Shown here: positions 29,901 to 41,107 of the stretch, piece by piece
How positions within the stretch are numbered: the stretch's first letter is position 1
How the letters are laid out: every line of letters begins with the position of its first letter
Assembly (NCBI RefSeq): GCF_014645315.1
Contig: NZ_BMLQ01000001.1
Span: 243,665 to 307,664, forward strand
Reading direction: 5' to 3'
Source of the DNA: Citricoccus zhacaiensis
GTDB lineage: Bacteria > Actinomycetota > Actinomycetes > Actinomycetales > Micrococcaceae
DNA length: 64,000 bases
Notes under the pieces: model-generated
Told to the model about the DNA's origin: nothing
Seen by the model: only the letters and a program-made list of their open reading frames with translations
Databases searched by the model: none
Made by a program: the position numbers and the translations under genes

Positions 29901-32900
29901 CGAACGGGAAGCTCGACCGACACCGCCTGCCCGATCCCCTGGACACGCCCTCCTCCTCATCCACATCCCGCGTCCTGGATGAGGCCCAGCGACCGAGCAC
30001 GGCACGCCAGTGCCGGATCGCCGCGGCCTTCGCCGGGGTGCTCGGCCACGACGGCACCGGCTCCGGACTGGGCCTGGATGACGATTTCTTTGCCGTGGGC
30101 GGGCATTCGCTGCTGGCCACCCGACTCGCCGCGGTCCTGACGGCCGAGCTGGGCATGCCGGTGGCGGTGCGGGACATCTTCGAGTGCCCGACCGTGGGTG
30201 CCCTGGACCGACGGCTCGGAGAACGCCGCGACACCGCCAGTCCACTGGCACTCCAGCCGATGGCGTGCCCCGAGCGGCTGCCCGTCTCCCTGACGCAGCG
30301 GCGGCTCTGGTTCCTGAACCGGATGGACCCGGACTCGGCGGCCTACAACGTGCCGCTGGTGCTGGAGCTGACCGGAGGCCTGGACGCCCAGGCCTTGCGC
30401 GGGGCCCTGGCGGATGTGGCCGGGCGGCATGAACCCCTGCGCACCGTCTTTCCCCTGCTGGACGGCGAACCGGTGCAGCAGGTGCTCGGCGCCGAGGCGG
30501 GCGCACCACCCTTCACCGCGGTGCGTATCCCCGCTGTCAGTCTCGCCGCCGCGGTCCAGGCGGAGGCGGAGCGCCCCTTCGACATCACCACCCAGACGCC
30601 CCTGCGGGCCGTCCTGCTGCAGACGGACGAGCAGGTGCACACCCTGGTGGTGGTCATGCACCACATCGCCACGGACGGGTGGTCCCTGGCTCCCTTCGCC
30701 CAGGATCTCGCTGCCTACTATGCGGCGCGCCGGAACGGCCGGGCCGCCGAGCTTCCGGATCTGGAGGTTTCGTACGCCGATTTCACCCTGTGGCAGCGCG
30801 AGCTCCTCGGGGATGGCGAGGCATTCCCCCGTCAGATGCACGAGTACTGGCAGCAGGCCCTGCAGGACGCTCCCGCCGAGATCGATCTGCCCCGGGACCG
30901 GGCACGCGGCGAGGAGGGCGCACCGTCCGGTATGGGCGAGGTAGGCCTTCCCGTGGATCCAGCTCGTCACGCCGCCCTGCGGCACCTGGCCGCCCAGCAC
31001 CGCAGCAGCCTCTTCATGGTGCTCCAGTCCGCCGTCGCCGTGACCCTGAGGCAGCACGGCGCCGGGGACGACATCGTCGTGGGCACACCCGTCGCGGGCC
31101 GCGGCGACCCGGCGCTGGAGCCCCTGGTCGGCTTCTTCGTCAACACCCTCGTGCTGCGCACGGATGTGGCCAACAATCCGACGTTGGTCCAGGTGCTGGA
31201 GCGGGTCAGGGAGGCCAATACCCGGGCCTACGGACACCAGGACCTGCCCTTCGATGCCGTGGTCGATGCGGTGAACCCGCCCCGGGTGGCCGGACGCCAC
31301 CCGGTGTTCCAGGTGATGCTGACGCTGCAGAACACCCCGCCGGCGGTGCTGGACCTGGACGGGGTCAATGTCACCGTGCCCGCCCAGATGACGAGCGCCG
31401 GAGTCAAGACGGACCTGATGATCGATGTCAGCACCCCCGAGGGTGACGACGGGCAGCTGCAGGTGGTGCTGGGTTACGACCGCGCCCTGTTCGAGCCCAG
31501 CACGGGCCAGCGGATCCTCGACGCCCTGGACCGGGTGCTCACGGCCTTCGCCACCTCGACGCAGCGCCACCTCTCCGAACTCGATGCCGTGGGACCGGCC
31601 ACGCGAGACCGGCTGGCGGAGTGGGGCCAGGGTCCGTCCGTACCGGCGCCCAACACCCTTCTGGAGACCTTGGAGCAGACTGCCGCACGCCATCCCCAGG
31701 AGACAGCCGTGCAGGACGACGCCGGCCGGATGACCTTCGGCGAGTTGCTGGAGGCCGTCCACCAGGTGGCCGGTGGCCTCGTGGTCCACGGGGTGGGCCA
31801 CGGCGACCGGGTGCTGATCTCCCTGCCGCGATCCGCACAGGCACTGGTCAGCATGCTGGCCACCCTGCGCGTCGGCGCGGTCGCGGTGCCCGTGGACGTC
31901 TCCTATCCGGCCGCCCGGATCGCGCACATCACCACCAGTGCCGCGCCGCGGCTGGTGATCGGTGAGGATGCTCCCGACGCGGTCCCGCCCCGGGTGGGGC
32001 CGGACACGCTCCGCACCGCCGGGACCCGAAGCCGACGGCCACTGCCGGCTGCACCCCATCTCGAGGACACCGCCTACCTGGTCCACACCTCCGGCACCAC
32101 GGGCGCGCCCAAGGGCGTCCAGGTACCGCACCGTGCCCTGGCCAACCTCCTGGCGCACCACCGGCGCACGATCATCGACGCCGGCCAGCGGCTCGCCGCC
32201 CCGGACCTGCCCCGCATGCTGCACCTGCCGGGACTGGGCTTCGACGCCGCCTGGGACCCGATCCTGTGGCTCGCGGCCGGAACCACCCTGGTCCTGCCCT
32301 CGGAGGCGGAGCGGGTGGACGCCCAGGCCGTGGTGGAGGCGCTGGCCACCGTGGACGTCGTGGAGACGACTCCCTCCTACGCCCAGCAATTGCTCGCCCT
32401 CGGGCTCGAGGACCTTCTCCAGGAGCAGGACCGCACCCTGCTGCTGGCCCTGGGCGGGGAACCCCTGCCCGCCGTCCTGTGGGATCGCGTGGCCGCGTCC
32501 CCCGTGCTCCGCGGCTGGAACCTGTACGGTCCCAGCGAATTCACGGTGGACGCCCTCACGGGACCCATCGAGCCCGGCAGCCCTCATCTGGGCACCCCCG
32601 TGGCGAACCTCACCGCACGCGTCCTCGACTCCACCCTCGCCCCGGTCCCCCCGGGGGTCGCCGGTGAACTGTACCTGAGCGGACCGGCCGAGGCCCACGG
32701 CTACCGTGGCCGCCCCGGGGAGACAGCGGCCCGGTTCGTGGCCGATCCCTACACGGAGGTCCCGGGCGCCCGGATGTACCGTACCGGTGACCTGGTGCGC
32801 CGATCGGCTGACGGGTCCCTGGAGTTCCTGCGCCGCAACGACAGCCAGGTCAAGATCCGCGGCTACCGGATCGAACCGGCCGAGGTCGAGGCCGTGCTGG

Positions 32901-35900
32901 AGCGGCTGGACGGGGTGACGTCCGCCGTCGTGCGGGTGGTGGCCCCCGGTGGCGCCGGGACCGAGCAGCTGGCGGCCTGGCTGGTCGGCTCGCGGGACCC
33001 CGACGAGGCTCGTCGGGCCGCTGCCCTGGAACTGCCTCCCTACCTGGTGCCCACCCGGGCGATGATGATCCCGGCGGTGCCCTTGACCGCCCACGGGAAG
33101 ATCGATGAGGCGGCGCTGCCGGATCCCCTGGCGGACCTCGGAGACGGAGCGGCCGGAACCTCTTCCACGGCGCCCGTCACGGAGGCGGAGCGTGCCTTGT
33201 GCTCGGTGATGGGCGAGGTGCTCGGCGTCACGGAGGTCGGCCTGGACGATGACTTCTTCGCCTTGGGCGGCCACTCCCTGCTGGCGGTCACCCTGATTGG
33301 TCGCCTGCAGCAGGAGGCCGGGCTGCACCTGCCCCTGCGGACGGTGTTCGAGGCGCCCACCCCGGCGCTGATGCTCGCCGCCGCCGGCGGGGACCGGCCC
33401 GAGGTCCGTGATGTCGAGACATCAGCCGGATCGGCGGGATCGGCTGGGACCGTGTCCCTCAGCCAGTGGGTGGACGCCCACCCTCGCGACCCGGCGGCCC
33501 CGCTGCCGCTGACCGCGGGCCAGGCCCGGCTGTGGTTCCTCAACCAGCTCGAATCGGGCACCGCCGAGTACAACGTGGTGGTGCGGATGCGCCTGGAGGG
33601 GGCGCTGGAACCGGATGCCCTGGAGGCAGCCCTGCGGGACGTCGTCGAGCGTCATGAGGTCCTGCGGACCGTCTACCCGGCCGTGCAGGGCTCGCCCGTG
33701 CAGCGCGTCGGCCCCGTGCCGGACCGGCTGTTCGACGCCGGCCCGGTGGACGTCACGGCCGGATTCGACCTCACTCACGAGCCGCCCCTGCGGGCAGCGC
33801 TGATCCCGGAGGGTGAGCAGTGCTGGCGGCTGGACCTGGTCATCCACCACATCGCCACTGACGGGGCGTCCCTGCGGCCCCTGGTCCGCGACCTCGCCAC
33901 GGCCTACGCGGCCCGGGTCTCCTCGGGCCTCGCCCTGAGCCGGCCGCTGCGGGTGCAGATGGCCGACTTCGCCCGGCGCCAGGTGGCCGAACGCACCGGG
34001 CCGGATGCCCTGGAGCGCTGGGTCCGACAGCTGGACGGCGCACCCCAGGAGCTGGACCTCCCGGCCGACGGCCGGCGGCGGGACACCGGTGCGCAGCCGG
34101 CGGCCCAGTACCGCTTCGAGATTCCCGGCGGGCTGGCCGACCGCCTGGGCCGGGTGTCCGCCGGCCGTTCCGCCAGCGGCTTCCACACGTGGCTGGCGGC
34201 CCTGGCCGGGTACCTGTACCGGATCGGGGCCGGCGACGACCTCGTTATCGGCTCACCTTCCGCCGGCCGGTCCGACCCTGACGTGCTGGACATGGTGGGG
34301 TTCTTCGTCAACACCCTTCCCCTGCGGCTGTCACTGCGGGAGGGCCGGCTCAGCTTCGCGGAGGCCGTGGACCTGGCCCGTCAGGTCACGCTGGAGGGGC
34401 TGGAGGACGAACAGGTGCCCTTCGAGCAGATCGTGGAGGAGCTCTCCCCCGAACGCCGGCTGGGCCGTCATCCACTGTTCCAGACCATGCTCTCGGTCGA
34501 GGAGCCCACTGACCTGGTGCCGGAACTTCCCGGCGTCACGGCCGCGCCACTACCCTCGGAATCCACCGGCCACGCCAAACTGGACCTGTCCATCACCCTC
34601 CGGCCCCGCGGTGGGGACGACCCCACCGTGGAGGCCGTGCTGGAGTACAACAGCTCGCTGTTCAGCGCTGCGGCCGTCCACGGGCTGATGGACCGCTGGC
34701 TGGTCTTCCTGGAAGAGATCGCTTCGGCACCGCACCGGCCCCTCGCCCACACGCAGATGGCCGGGGCCGCCACACGACTGAAGCCGTGGCCGTCCGCGGA
34801 AGACGCGGTACCGGTGCTGGAGCACTTCGCCCAGACCGTCCGCCGCCGGCCGCAGTCCACGGCCCTCGTCGACTCCACGGAGGCCGTCGACTACGCCAGC
34901 CTGTGGACTCGAGTCGGCGCACTCGCCGCCGGCCTGCGGGCCCGGCACGTCTCCCGCGGCGACGCGGTGGCCCTCTGCCTGCCCCGATCCGTGGACACGG
35001 TGGCAACGCTCCTGGCCGTCTGGCAGGCCGGAGCGGTGGCCGTGCCGGTGGACTCCACCCTGCCGCCGGCCCGCTTGGCGGACATGATCGCCGACACCGG
35101 CGCACGCCTGGTGCTGCACGGCCCCGATTCCGGCCGCGCACCGGACGACCCCTCGACCGCGCAGATCGCCGCGGACGCGGCCCGGCAGGCCGGCCTGGCT
35201 CCCGATCGGGTGCTCGGTACGGACCAGCTGGCTCAGGCCCCCGCCCCGGGCACCGACCTGGCAGCGATGCCACCCGGGTCAGGCTCGGCACCGGAGATGC
35301 CGGCACCCGGGGATCCGGCCTACGTGGTCTTCACCTCCGGCACCACCGGCCGCCCGAAGGGCGTCCAGGTGCCCCACTCCGCCCTGGCCCAGCTGCTCGC
35401 CTCACACCGCGCCACCGTCATGCCGGATGCAAAGGATGTATCAGGCGAGCAGGGGGCGCGCGCGAGGATGGCCCACACCACCGGCGTCGGCTTCGACGCC
35501 GCCCTGGACCCGGTGCTCTGGGCCGTCGCCGGGTACGAGGTGCACGTGGTTCCGGATCAGACCCGCCGGGACCCGGAGGCCCTCGTGGCGTATTTCCGTG
35601 CCCACCGGATCAGCGCCTGGGAGACGACCCCGAGCTATGTCTCCGCGGTACGGTCCGCCACCGACCTCGACGGATACCTGGGCGGTCCGGACTCCCCCGA
35701 CTTCACCCTGCTCCTCGGTGGGGAGCCGGTGGATCCGGAGCTCTGGTCCTGGCTGCGCGGCCTCCGGCGGACCCGCAGCTGGAATCTCTATGGCCCGACC
35801 GAGGCCGGCGTGGACTCCCTGGTGGCCGAAGTGGCCGGAGACCCAGCGCCAGAGCTGGGCTCCCCCACCGCCGCCATGCGGGCCTATGTGCTGGACGCCC

Positions 35901-37597
35901 GCCTGCAGCCGGTGCCTGAGGGCTCGACCGGTGAACTCTGGCTGGCCGGCCCCCAACTGGCCCACGGCTACCGGGGGCGCCCCGGGGAGACGGCCGCCCG
36001 GTTCGTCCCCGATCCGTTCGCCGCGGACGGCAGCCGGATGTACCGCACCGGCGACCTGGTGGCGGCACGCCCGGCCTCGGGAGCCGTGGCGGGCCCGGAG
36101 ACTGGCCGTGAATCCGGTGCGGGTCTCCCGGCACCGTCCGCGACGGACGCCCCCGACGGGCGGCTGCGGATCAGGATGATCGGCCGCGCGGACGGCCAGG
36201 TCAAGATCCGCGGTCATCGGGTGGAGCCGGCCGAGGTGGAGTCACTGTTGCGCTCCACCGGTGTGGCCACCCAGGCGGTGGTGCGTGCCCGGCAGACGGA
36301 GCAGGGCACCGCCCTCGTAGCCTGGGTGGTTCCCGCCGCCCACGGTGGGCTCGGGGTGGACGGTGCCGGGGTCGATGGCGGTGCTGGTGGTGGTGGTGGC
36401 GAGTCCGACGACCGCGTCCGGACCGCCGTCGTCGCCGCCCTGCAGAACCGCGTTCCGGCCTACATGGTCCCGGCAGCCGTGGCGGTGGTCAGCGAGATAC
36501 CGCTCACCGCCAACGGGAAGGTGGACGAACGTGCCTTGCCCGAGGCGCAGTCCCGAAGTGGTTCGGGCCGGGCCCCGGAGGGCGTGGCCGAACAGGCCGT
36601 GGCCGCTGCCTTCACCCAGGTGCTGGGCGTCGCCGAGGTCTCGGCGGACGACTCGTTCTTCGACCTGGGCGGACACTCCTTCGTGGCCCAGCCGGCCATC
36701 GCGGCACTCAACTCCGCCCTGGGCACCACGCTGCCGGTGCGGGCGCTCTTCCAGGCCCCGACCGTTGCCGGTCTGGCTGCCCTCGCCACCGCCGGCGCGG
36801 ATCCGGTGGCCGCGAGCCTACGGCCGGTGCTGCCCCTTCGTCCTGACGGTCGTGGTGAACCGCTGTTCACACTGCACCCGGGCAACGGACTGGCCTGGTC
36901 CTACTCCGCCCTCGCCGACCGATTGGACACGGACCGTCCCATCCTGGGCCTGCAGATGGGCGCGATCTCCCCGGAGACTCCGCCCGAGACCGAGCCGGAG
37001 ACCTTGTCGGAACTGGTGGACCGGTATGTGGGCGTCATCCGCGACATCCAGCCGGATGGCCCCTACCACCTGGTGGGGTGGTCGCTCGGGGGGCGGCTGG
37101 CCCACGCCATCGCCGCTGCCCTGCAGTCGGCGGGGCAGCGGGTCGGACTGCTGGCCGTGCTGGATGCCTATCCGGCCGGTCACTCGATGGCCGGCGTCGA
37201 GGACTCCCAGGACCTGTGGCACGCTTTCCTGGCGGCCAATGGTGTGGCCACGGAACCCGGGGACCGGCTGACGGCGGCGTCCGTCCGAGACCGGCTGCAG
37301 CGGGCCGGGAGTCCCCTGGGAGAGGTTCCCGAGGACAGCATCGACCGCATCGTCCGCCGTTTCCGGTCCATCGTGACCCTTCTCGATGCCACCCAGGCGC
37401 CCACGTTCGAGGGTGACCTGGTCCTGTTCGAGGCGACCCGGGACGTGCCCGCCGACCGGCCGGCCCCGGATTCCTGGCACCGCCATGTCTCCGGACGCGT
37501 CCAGCACCATCGTCTGGCCGCCTCGCACGATGGCCTGCTCAGCACGGCGGAATCCCTGCGGACCCTGACCGAGATCCTGCAACTAGAACTGCCGTGA
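26963..37597 (+). CDS. Three-module non-ribosomal peptide synthetase (C-A-T x3, TE)
   Basis: A 3,544-residue NRPS. C1 resembles EntF-type condensation domains (HHIQLDG, H155-G161). A1 has [11 protein letters not shown] near 643 and FDASWD at 693-698; T1 has its pantetheine Ser at 1049. C2 HHIATDG starts at 1233, A2 FDAAWD at 1760, T2 Ser2105. C3 HHIATDG starts at 2295, A3 FDAALD at 2844, T3 Ser3239. A type-I thioesterase ends the protein: GWSLGG Ser3374, Asp3401, His3522. No epimerisation, methylation or oxidation domains are seen. By-eye pocket codes are DADEAGLVDK (A1, A2) and DADELGLVDK (A3), so all modules should load the same residue. The acidic positions (D698, E736, D795 in A1) suggest a basic amino acid. 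A3 has two extra low-complexity linkers (about 3035-3070 and 3132-3155). A C domain ahead of module 1 implies an acyl or aryl starter from elsewhere. Product unknown. Confidence 0.95.
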   Translation: MPHRQTSPAGHARPNRSEALSLTEAQHGIWYAQQLDPENPTYQIGQYLDLAGPVDLHLLTMALTKTVRDIDALSMRFAADDAGPFATLDRPEPTADLLHVVDLRQEPDVEEAWQQARDRMDQEMTTPRPIEQGDLFGAVLFRLSPDRSLLFQRVHHIQLDGYSAVLALHYLARVYTELRQRVPRALPVRALAGRIARTAARIASPFPRHQDLLAAIEDYESSEQYVRDEEFWRQSLQRDSTVDGLEGTTTRPAREVVRVRIPLAGHQAASLREQGRDVSRTLIGAIGYYLSRITGHDRVSVGLPVTARRGRIAKSTPSMLSSILPLPVDATPGTTVGSLMASTAETLRGTVAHQQFHPGRLSGAPGHAGPSVNLLPLVEDLRLGAATGSVHVLSTGPVHDLSFVISGLTSDAAEAALLLEGDAELHTTSTLHGHGERFLAFLDRLLAAEEGTALSQLPVTLPQEAEVLLEDGLGPQHPAADETVLASFARTVASRPGATAVVGTDGALTFAELDSTSNRLAHHLLHRGIGRGDAVAVRVERGVHLPVLVLAVLKSGAAYLPLDPEYPAERVHGMIEDAGPLLLLTTGRQAAIDRSAGGDWNVPCLTVDADTEPAWRRCPDDPLTLVPAVGGVSDKDLAYIIFTSGSTGRPKGVGVPRAALRNLFLDHRSTLFEPTERRLGRPARVAHTSGLSFDASWDPLLWLLAGHSLHLVDEEVRRDPQRLADYLIDHRIDSIETTPSFVQTLLDAGLFDQDGHPTVVAVGGEEVGLEVWQRLASLDGVHAVNLYGPTETTVDSLVARITPETQPHLGRPVRNSRHYILDAALRPVPKRAVGELYLAGANMARGYVGQPGLSAARFVADPFAADGSRMYRTGDVVRLRHDGSVRFLGRLDDQVKIRGYRVEIGEVEDALQRQDGVAQAAVVVHGRDETARLSGYVTLTEPATPDRLDGVTIRERLRQGLPDYMVPGTVMVLEQLPLTTNGKLDRHRLPDPLDTPSSSSTSRVLDEAQRPSTARQCRIAAAFAGVLGHDGTGSGLGLDDDFFAVGGHSLLATRLAAVLTAELGMPVAVRDIFECPTVGALDRRLGERRDTASPLALQPMACPERLPVSLTQRRLWFLNRMDPDSAAYNVPLVLELTGGLDAQALRGALADVAGRHEPLRTVFPLLDGEPVQQVLGAEAGAPPFTAVRIPAVSLAAAVQAEAERPFDITTQTPLRAVLLQTDEQVHTLVVVMHHIATDGWSLAPFAQDLAAYYAARRNGRAAELPDLEVSYADFTLWQRELLGDGEAFPRQMHEYWQQALQDAPAEIDLPRDRARGEEGAPSGMGEVGLPVDPARHAALRHLAAQHRSSLFMVLQSAVAVTLRQHGAGDDIVVGTPVAGRGDPALEPLVGFFVNTLVLRTDVANNPTLVQVLERVREANTRAYGHQDLPFDAVVDAVNPPRVAGRHPVFQVMLTLQNTPPAVLDLDGVNVTVPAQMTSAGVKTDLMIDVSTPEGDDGQLQVVLGYDRALFEPSTGQRILDALDRVLTAFATSTQRHLSELDAVGPATRDRLAEWGQGPSVPAPNTLLETLEQTAARHPQETAVQDDAGRMTFGELLEAVHQVAGGLVVHGVGHGDRVLISLPRSAQALVSMLATLRVGAVAVPVDVSYPAARIAHITTSAAPRLVIGEDAPDAVPPRVGPDTLRTAGTRSRRPLPAAPHLEDTAYLVHTSGTTGAPKGVQVPHRALANLLAHHRRTIIDAGQRLAAPDLPRMLHLPGLGFDAAWDPILWLAAGTTLVLPSEAERVDAQAVVEALATVDVVETTPSYAQQLLALGLEDLLQEQDRTLLLALGGEPLPAVLWDRVAASPVLRGWNLYGPSEFTVDALTGPIEPGSPHLGTPVANLTARVLDSTLAPVPPGVAGELYLSGPAEAHGYRGRPGETAARFVADPYTEVPGARMYRTGDLVRRSADGSLEFLRRNDSQVKIRGYRIEPAEVEAVLERLDGVTSAVVRVVAPGGAGTEQLAAWLVGSRDPDEARRAAALELPPYLVPTRAMMIPAVPLTAHGKIDEAALPDPLADLGDGAAGTSSTAPVTEAERALCSVMGEVLGVTEVGLDDDFFALGGHSLLAVTLIGRLQQEAGLHLPLRTVFEAPTPALMLAAAGGDRPEVRDVETSAGSAGSAGTVSLSQWVDAHPRDPAAPLPLTAGQARLWFLNQLESGTAEYNVVVRMRLEGALEPDALEAALRDVVERHEVLRTVYPAVQGSPVQRVGPVPDRLFDAGPVDVTAGFDLTHEPPLRAALIPEGEQCWRLDLVIHHIATDGASLRPLVRDLATAYAARVSSGLALSRPLRVQMADFARRQVAERTGPDALERWVRQLDGAPQELDLPADGRRRDTGAQPAAQYRFEIPGGLADRLGRVSAGRSASGFHTWLAALAGYLYRIGAGDDLVIGSPSAGRSDPDVLDMVGFFVNTLPLRLSLREGRLSFAEAVDLARQVTLEGLEDEQVPFEQIVEELSPERRLGRHPLFQTMLSVEEPTDLVPELPGVTAAPLPSESTGHAKLDLSITLRPRGGDDPTVEAVLEYNSSLFSAAAVHGLMDRWLVFLEEIASAPHRPLAHTQMAGAATRLKPWPSAEDAVPVLEHFAQTVRRRPQSTALVDSTEAVDYASLWTRVGALAAGLRARHVSRGDAVALCLPRSVDTVATLLAVWQAGAVAVPVDSTLPPARLADMIADTGARLVLHGPDSGRAPDDPSTAQIAADAARQAGLAPDRVLGTDQLAQAPAPGTDLAAMPPGSGSAPEMPAPGDPAYVVFTSGTTGRPKGVQVPHSALAQLLASHRATVMPDAKDVSGEQGARARMAHTTGVGFDAALDPVLWAVAGYEVHVVPDQTRRDPEALVAYFRAHRISAWETTPSYVSAVRSATDLDGYLGGPDSPDFTLLLGGEPVDPELWSWLRGLRRTRSWNLYGPTEAGVDSLVAEVAGDPAPELGSPTAAMRAYVLDARLQPVPEGSTGELWLAGPQLAHGYRGRPGETAARFVPDPFAADGSRMYRTGDLVAARPASGAVAGPETGRESGAGLPAPSATDAPDGRLRIRMIGRADGQVKIRGHRVEPAEVESLLRSTGVATQAVVRARQTEQGTALVAWVVPAAHGGLGVDGAGVDGGAGGGGGESDDRVRTAVVAALQNRVPAYMVPAAVAVVSEIPLTANGKVDERALPEAQSRSGSGRAPEGVAEQAVAAAFTQVLGVAEVSADDSFFDLGGHSFVAQPAIAALNSALGTTLPVRALFQAPTVAGLAALATAGADPVAASLRPVLPLRPDGRGEPLFTLHPGNGLAWSYSALADRLDTDRPILGLQMGAISPETPPETEPETLSELVDRYVGVIRDIQPDGPYHLVGWSLGGRLAHAIAAALQSAGQRVGLLAVLDAYPAGHSMAGVEDSQDLWHAFLAANGVATEPGDRLTAASVRDRLQRAGSPLGEVPEDSIDRIVRRFRSIVTLLDATQAPTFEGDLVLFEATRDVPADRPAPDSWHRHVSGRVQHHRLAASHDGLLSTAESLRTLTEILQLELP

Positions 37598-37712
37598 GAA
37601 ACCGCTGGTGGCCGGAGGAAATTGCCGCCTCGACCCATCCGCGGCCGGTTCCGCCCCGAACCCCTGATGAGACCCGCCGACCCGGCGCCACCCACGATCA
37701 CCAGGAGAGATC

Positions 37713-37922
37713 ATGACCAACCCCTTCGACCGCGACGACGACCAGTTCCGCGTGCTCGTCAACGACCGTGGCCAGCACTCCCTGTGGCCCGAGTTCGCCG
37801 ACGTGCCGCCGGGATGGGTGGTGGTGCACGGCCCAGCCCTGCGGCCGGCCTGCCTGGAGTACGTGGAGGAGCACTGGCGGGACATCACGCCACTGTCCTC
37901 GCGGGATCTGGCGGTCTCGTGA
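37713..37922 (+). CDS. MbtH-like NRPS accessory protein
   Basis: A 69-residue MbtH-family chaperone of adenylation domains. Family pattern visible: [31 protein letters not shown], and the C-terminal YVEEHWRDI. It should bind the A domains of the NRPS encoded 115 bp upstream. AGGAGAG site before the ATG. Its stop overlaps the following ABC gene. Confidence 0.95.
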   Translation: MTNPFDRDDDQFRVLVNDRGQHSLWPEFADVPPGWVVVHGPALRPACLEYVEEHWRDITPLSSRDLAVS

Positions 37923-38887
37923 TCGCACTGCGCGGCGTGACCCAACGGTTCGGCACGTACACAGCCCTCGACGACGTGGACCTGGAGGTGCCCGCGGGCA
38001 CCGTCCAGGGACTGCTCGGCCCCAATGGGGCCGGCAAGACCACCAGCGTCCGGGTCCTGACCACGTTGCTGTCCCCGGACCACGGTGACGCCCTGGTGGC
38101 GGGTCACAGCGTCCGGCGCCGCCCGGACCTGGTCCGCGCCAACCTCGGAGTCTCGGGACAGTACGCCGCGGTGGACGACAAGCTCACCGGCCCCGAGAAC
38201 CTGCGCATGGTGGGCGAGCTCTACGGCATGCGCCGGCGTGAGGCCCGGGACCGTGCGGCGGCGTTGCTGGAGCAGTTCCGGCTCGACGGAGTGCCCCGGA
38301 CCCAGCCGGCCGGCTCCTACTCCGGGGGCATGCGCCGGCGGCTGGACCTGGCCGGGGCCATCGTGGCCCGCCCTCCGGTGGTCATCCTGGATGAGCCGAC
38401 CACCGGGCTGGACCCGCGCAGCCGCCGGGACACCTGGGACGCCATCACCTCGCTGGCGCGGGATGGGACCACCGTGTTGCTCACCACGCAGTACCTGGAG
38501 GAAGCCGACGAACTGGCGGATTCCATCACCGTGATCGACGGCGGCCGGATCGTCGCCGAGGGGACCTCGGCCTCCCTGAAGTCTTTGGCCGGCGGCGCCC
38601 GCATCGACCTGGTCCTGGAGGCTGGAGGTCCGGTGGCACTGGCCCTGGATCTGCTGGGGCCATTGCAATTGGAGGCCGTCGCCGAGCAGCGGTCCGGCCG
38701 GATCACCGCGGCCGCCCCGGACGGCGGCCGGAGCCTGACCCGTGTCCTGGAGGTCCTCGCCTCGGCCGGGATTCCCGTGACCGAGGCCGCTCTCCGGCAG
38801 CCGACCCTGGATGAGGTCTTCCTCAGGATCACCCGCAGCCCCGCCGGGGCGCGGCGTTCCGAACTCCTGCAGGAGAGCACCGCATGA
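37919..38887 (+). CDS. DrrA-like ABC exporter ATPase
   Basis: A 322-residue ATPase of the daunorubicin-resistance (DrrA) type: Walker [10 protein letters not shown] (about 36-44), signature YSGGMRRRL, Walker [13 protein letters not shown] and a C-terminal domain of about 100 residues. The GTG start overlaps the mbtH stop (GTGA). With the next gene it probably exports the NRPS product and provides self-resistance. Confidence 0.92.
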   Translation: MIALRGVTQRFGTYTALDDVDLEVPAGTVQGLLGPNGAGKTTSVRVLTTLLSPDHGDALVAGHSVRRRPDLVRANLGVSGQYAAVDDKLTGPENLRMVGELYGMRRREARDRAAALLEQFRLDGVPRTQPAGSYSGGMRRRLDLAGAIVARPPVVILDEPTTGLDPRSRRDTWDAITSLARDGTTVLLTTQYLEEADELADSITVIDGGRIVAEGTSASLKSLAGGARIDLVLEAGGPVALALDLLGPLQLEAVAEQRSGRITAAAPDGGRSLTRVLEVLASAGIPVTEAALRQPTLDEVFLRITRSPAGARRSELLQESTA

Positions 38888-39753
38888 GCCCCGCCGTTTC
38901 CACCGTTTCCGCCGTCGCCCGCGTTTCCACCGTCTCCCGCCGACCCTCCGGCGTGATCTCCGGGGTGGCCTCAGCCGTGCGCGACGGCGGCGTGATCGCC
39001 CGACGCAACCTCACCGTCGTGCGCCGCACCCCCGGCGCGCTGGTCACCGGGGTGGCCCAGCCGATCCTGTTCGTGCTCATCCTGGCGTTCGTCTTCGGCG
39101 GCACGCTGGGTGGCAGCGAGTACCGCGAGTTCCTCATCGGCGGCATCCTGGCGCAGACCCTGACCTTCAACTCCTCCTTCACCGCGGTCTATCTGGCCAA
39201 GGACCTGCACCATGGCATCATCGACCGATTCCGCGCCTTGCCGATGTCCCGCGTCGGCGTCGTGCTCGGGCGGACCTGGTCGGATCTGGCCACCAGTGTG
39301 GTCTCCCTGCTGGTGATCCTGGCGTGCGGGCTGGCCATCGGCTGGCGGGTCGGGACTGATCCGCTCCAAGTGGTCGGGACGGTGGGCCTGCTCCTGTTCT
39401 TCGCCTTCGCCGTCTCCTGGATCGGGGCGGTCATCGCCTTGACGGCCCGCAGCGTGGAGGTCGCCCAGAGCCTCGGGCTGCTGTGGCTCTTTCCCGTGTG
39501 CTTCGTCTCCGGTGCCTTCGTCTCCCCCGCCTCGTTGCCCGGCCCGCTGCAGGGGATCGCCGAATGGAATCCCGTCACGGCCGTGGCCACCGCCGCCCGC
39601 CAGGGGTTCGGCAACGAGGCCCCCGCGGGCTTCCAGGCCGCCGCAGGTTGGCCCGCCGAGAACGCACCGCTGTATGCGGCACTGTGCTGCGTGGCGATCA
39701 TCGCCGTCTTCGCCCCCTTGGCCGTGGCGCAGTACCGGCGCGTCGGACGGTGA
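38884..39753 (+). CDS. DrrB-like ABC-2 exporter permease
   Basis: A 289-residue permease with six predicted helices beyond a 40-residue cytoplasmic N-terminus. The ABC-2 region includes TFNSSFTAVYLAKDLHHGIIDRFRALP-like features and the family's FVSGAFVSP loop. Start ATG overlaps the ATPase stop. It partners that ATPase. Confidence 0.9.
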   Translation: MSPAVSTVSAVARVSTVSRRPSGVISGVASAVRDGGVIARRNLTVVRRTPGALVTGVAQPILFVLILAFVFGGTLGGSEYREFLIGGILAQTLTFNSSFTAVYLAKDLHHGIIDRFRALPMSRVGVVLGRTWSDLATSVVSLLVILACGLAIGWRVGTDPLQVVGTVGLLLFFAFAVSWIGAVIALTARSVEVAQSLGLLWLFPVCFVSGAFVSPASLPGPLQGIAEWNPVTAVATAARQGFGNEAPAGFQAAAGWPAENAPLYAALCCVAIIAVFAPLAVAQYRRVGR

Positions 39754-40607
39754 TCACCGTGGTGGCCACCGGTGTCGACGCCCTGGCCCGCGCCATGCCC
39801 CGGGTGACCGGATGGGCTGGCGGCCAGGTGTCCGACGTCGTCTCCTCCGGCGACCTGATCCAGGCCGGACTGCGCCGGGATCCCGCCGATGGCCAACGCC
39901 TGTTGGCGGGGCGGGCGGCGCTGCGGCTCCTGGTCGCCCATCAACGCGGCGCATCGCCCCACGTCGCCCGCACGCTGCCGATCGACCGGACCTGCCCGCG
40001 CTGTGGCACCGGCCATGGACGCCCCACCCTGCCGGGACTCAGCCTGAGCACCGCCAGCCGGCGTGGCGCCGTCCTGGCCGGGGTGGCGCGGGAGCAGGAC
40101 CGGATCGGGGTGGACCTGGAACGCGTCCCGGACCAGATCCTCCCGGGATTCGACGACTATGCCCTGCACGCGGCCGAGCGCGAGCGGTTCTCCGGCCGCG
40201 GAGACCGCGCCGGCCTACAGATCGGCGGACCGCAGGGCACATCGGCGGGCACACCGACCGGCGGTCCCGTGACGCGACGCATCGCCCTGTGGGTGCTCAA
40301 GGAGGCGGTGCTGAAGGCCGCCGGGACCGGGCTGGACCACCCTCCCGACCAACTCCTGCTGGGCCCCGGCCGGGCCGAGACCACCTTCCACTCTGCAGAC
40401 CGGGCCCATACCCTGACCTGGCACCCCGTGGATCGGGCCATGGACCGGCACGTGGAGGAGTTGTGGGCCTGCGTGGTTCCCGCGCCGGAGGGCTACCTGG
40501 GCGCCGTCGCGGCGCGCCGGCCGGATGATGTCCGTGACATCATCCAGGATCTCCTGGATCGCTTCACCGCCACACCACCGAACGCATCCGGGCCCACCGA
40601 GCCGTGA
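39750..40607 (+). CDS. 4'-phosphopantetheinyl transferase, Sfp type
   Basis: A 285-residue PPTase that loads the three NRPS carrier domains. Metal/CoA motifs are visible: IGVDLERV (about residue 118) and LWVLKEAVLKAAGTGL (about 180-195, the W-x2-KEA-x2-K signature). An insertion rich in Gly/Pro/Thr precedes the second motif. The GTG start overlaps the permease stop. It completes a translationally coupled NRPS support set. Confidence 0.9.
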   Translation: MITVVATGVDALARAMPRVTGWAGGQVSDVVSSGDLIQAGLRRDPADGQRLLAGRAALRLLVAHQRGASPHVARTLPIDRTCPRCGTGHGRPTLPGLSLSTASRRGAVLAGVAREQDRIGVDLERVPDQILPGFDDYALHAAERERFSGRGDRAGLQIGGPQGTSAGTPTGGPVTRRIALWVLKEAVLKAAGTGLDHPPDQLLLGPGRAETTFHSADRAHTLTWHPVDRAMDRHVEELWACVVPAPEGYLGAVAARRPDDVRDIIQDLLDRFTATPPNASGPTEP

Positions 40608-40629
40608 GCTGTGGTCCGGTCCGGTGGCC

Positions 40630-41103
40630 CTATCGGACTGACTCTGCCAGCGCGGCCAACCGGTCCATCGATGCCCTCAGGGTGGCTTCCGTGGTCGCCA
40701 GGGCCCGGCGAAAGCGGGTCTCGTCGGCCAGCCGCGTCCAGTCATAGGTGTGCTGCACCAGCGTGCCGCCGCCCGGTGCCGGTTCCAGTTCCCAACGCCA
40801 CAGGTGGCCCGGGGGCTCCCCGCCCACCGGGGCCGGCCGCCAGGCGAGTCGCCGGCCCTCCACGAACTCGACGACGTGGTTCTCTCGGACGGCACCGTCC
40901 TTCGTCAGGACCATGGTGAACACATCCCCGACCGCGGTGACCCGCTGGCCGAGTGCGGCTTCCGCCAGGTTGCCGTTGCCGTCCCACTCGGGTTGGCGGG
41001 CCGGGTCCGCGATCAGTTCGAAGATGGTGCCGGCATCAGCGGCGATGCGACGTTCGGCGGTGACGACGCGTTCGGCGACGGGCGGCAGGTCTGGCTCGGC
41101 CAC
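40630..41103 (-). CDS. SRPBCC-family (polyketide cyclase/START-like) protein
   Basis: A 157-residue protein with the helix-grip layout: ERRIAADAGTIFELIADPARQPEWDG at the start, a run of beta strands (LAWRPAPVGG, WRWELEPAPGGGTLVQHTYDW) and a long C-terminal helix. Such proteins bind hydrophobic ligands; no catalytic role is visible. It converges on the PPTase gene with a 22-bp gap and lies 4 bp after the dehydrogenase gene, with which it may be co-transcribed. Confidence 0.8.
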   Translation of the reverse strand: MAEPDLPPVAERVVTAERRIAADAGTIFELIADPARQPEWDGNGNLAEAALGQRVTAVGDVFTMVLTKDGAVRENHVVEFVEGRRLAWRPAPVGGEPPGHLWRWELEPAPGGGTLVQHTYDWTRLADETRFRRALATTEATLRASMDRLAALAESVR

Positions 41104-41107
41104 CGGT

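Noticed and set aside
29957-33328. 1,123-codon open frame on the strand opposite the NRPS (and similar long antisense frames at 5538-7541, 27623-29416, 49603-52278)
   Set aside because: These mirror codon-biased high-GC genes on the other strand, have no recognisable domains, and have compositions dominated by Gly/Arg/His/Val/Gln.
26963-40607. Catecholate (enterobactin-like) siderophore cluster
   Set aside because: C1 and TE resemble EntF, but there are no dihydroxybenzoate synthesis/activation genes, no uptake genes and no iron box in the window.
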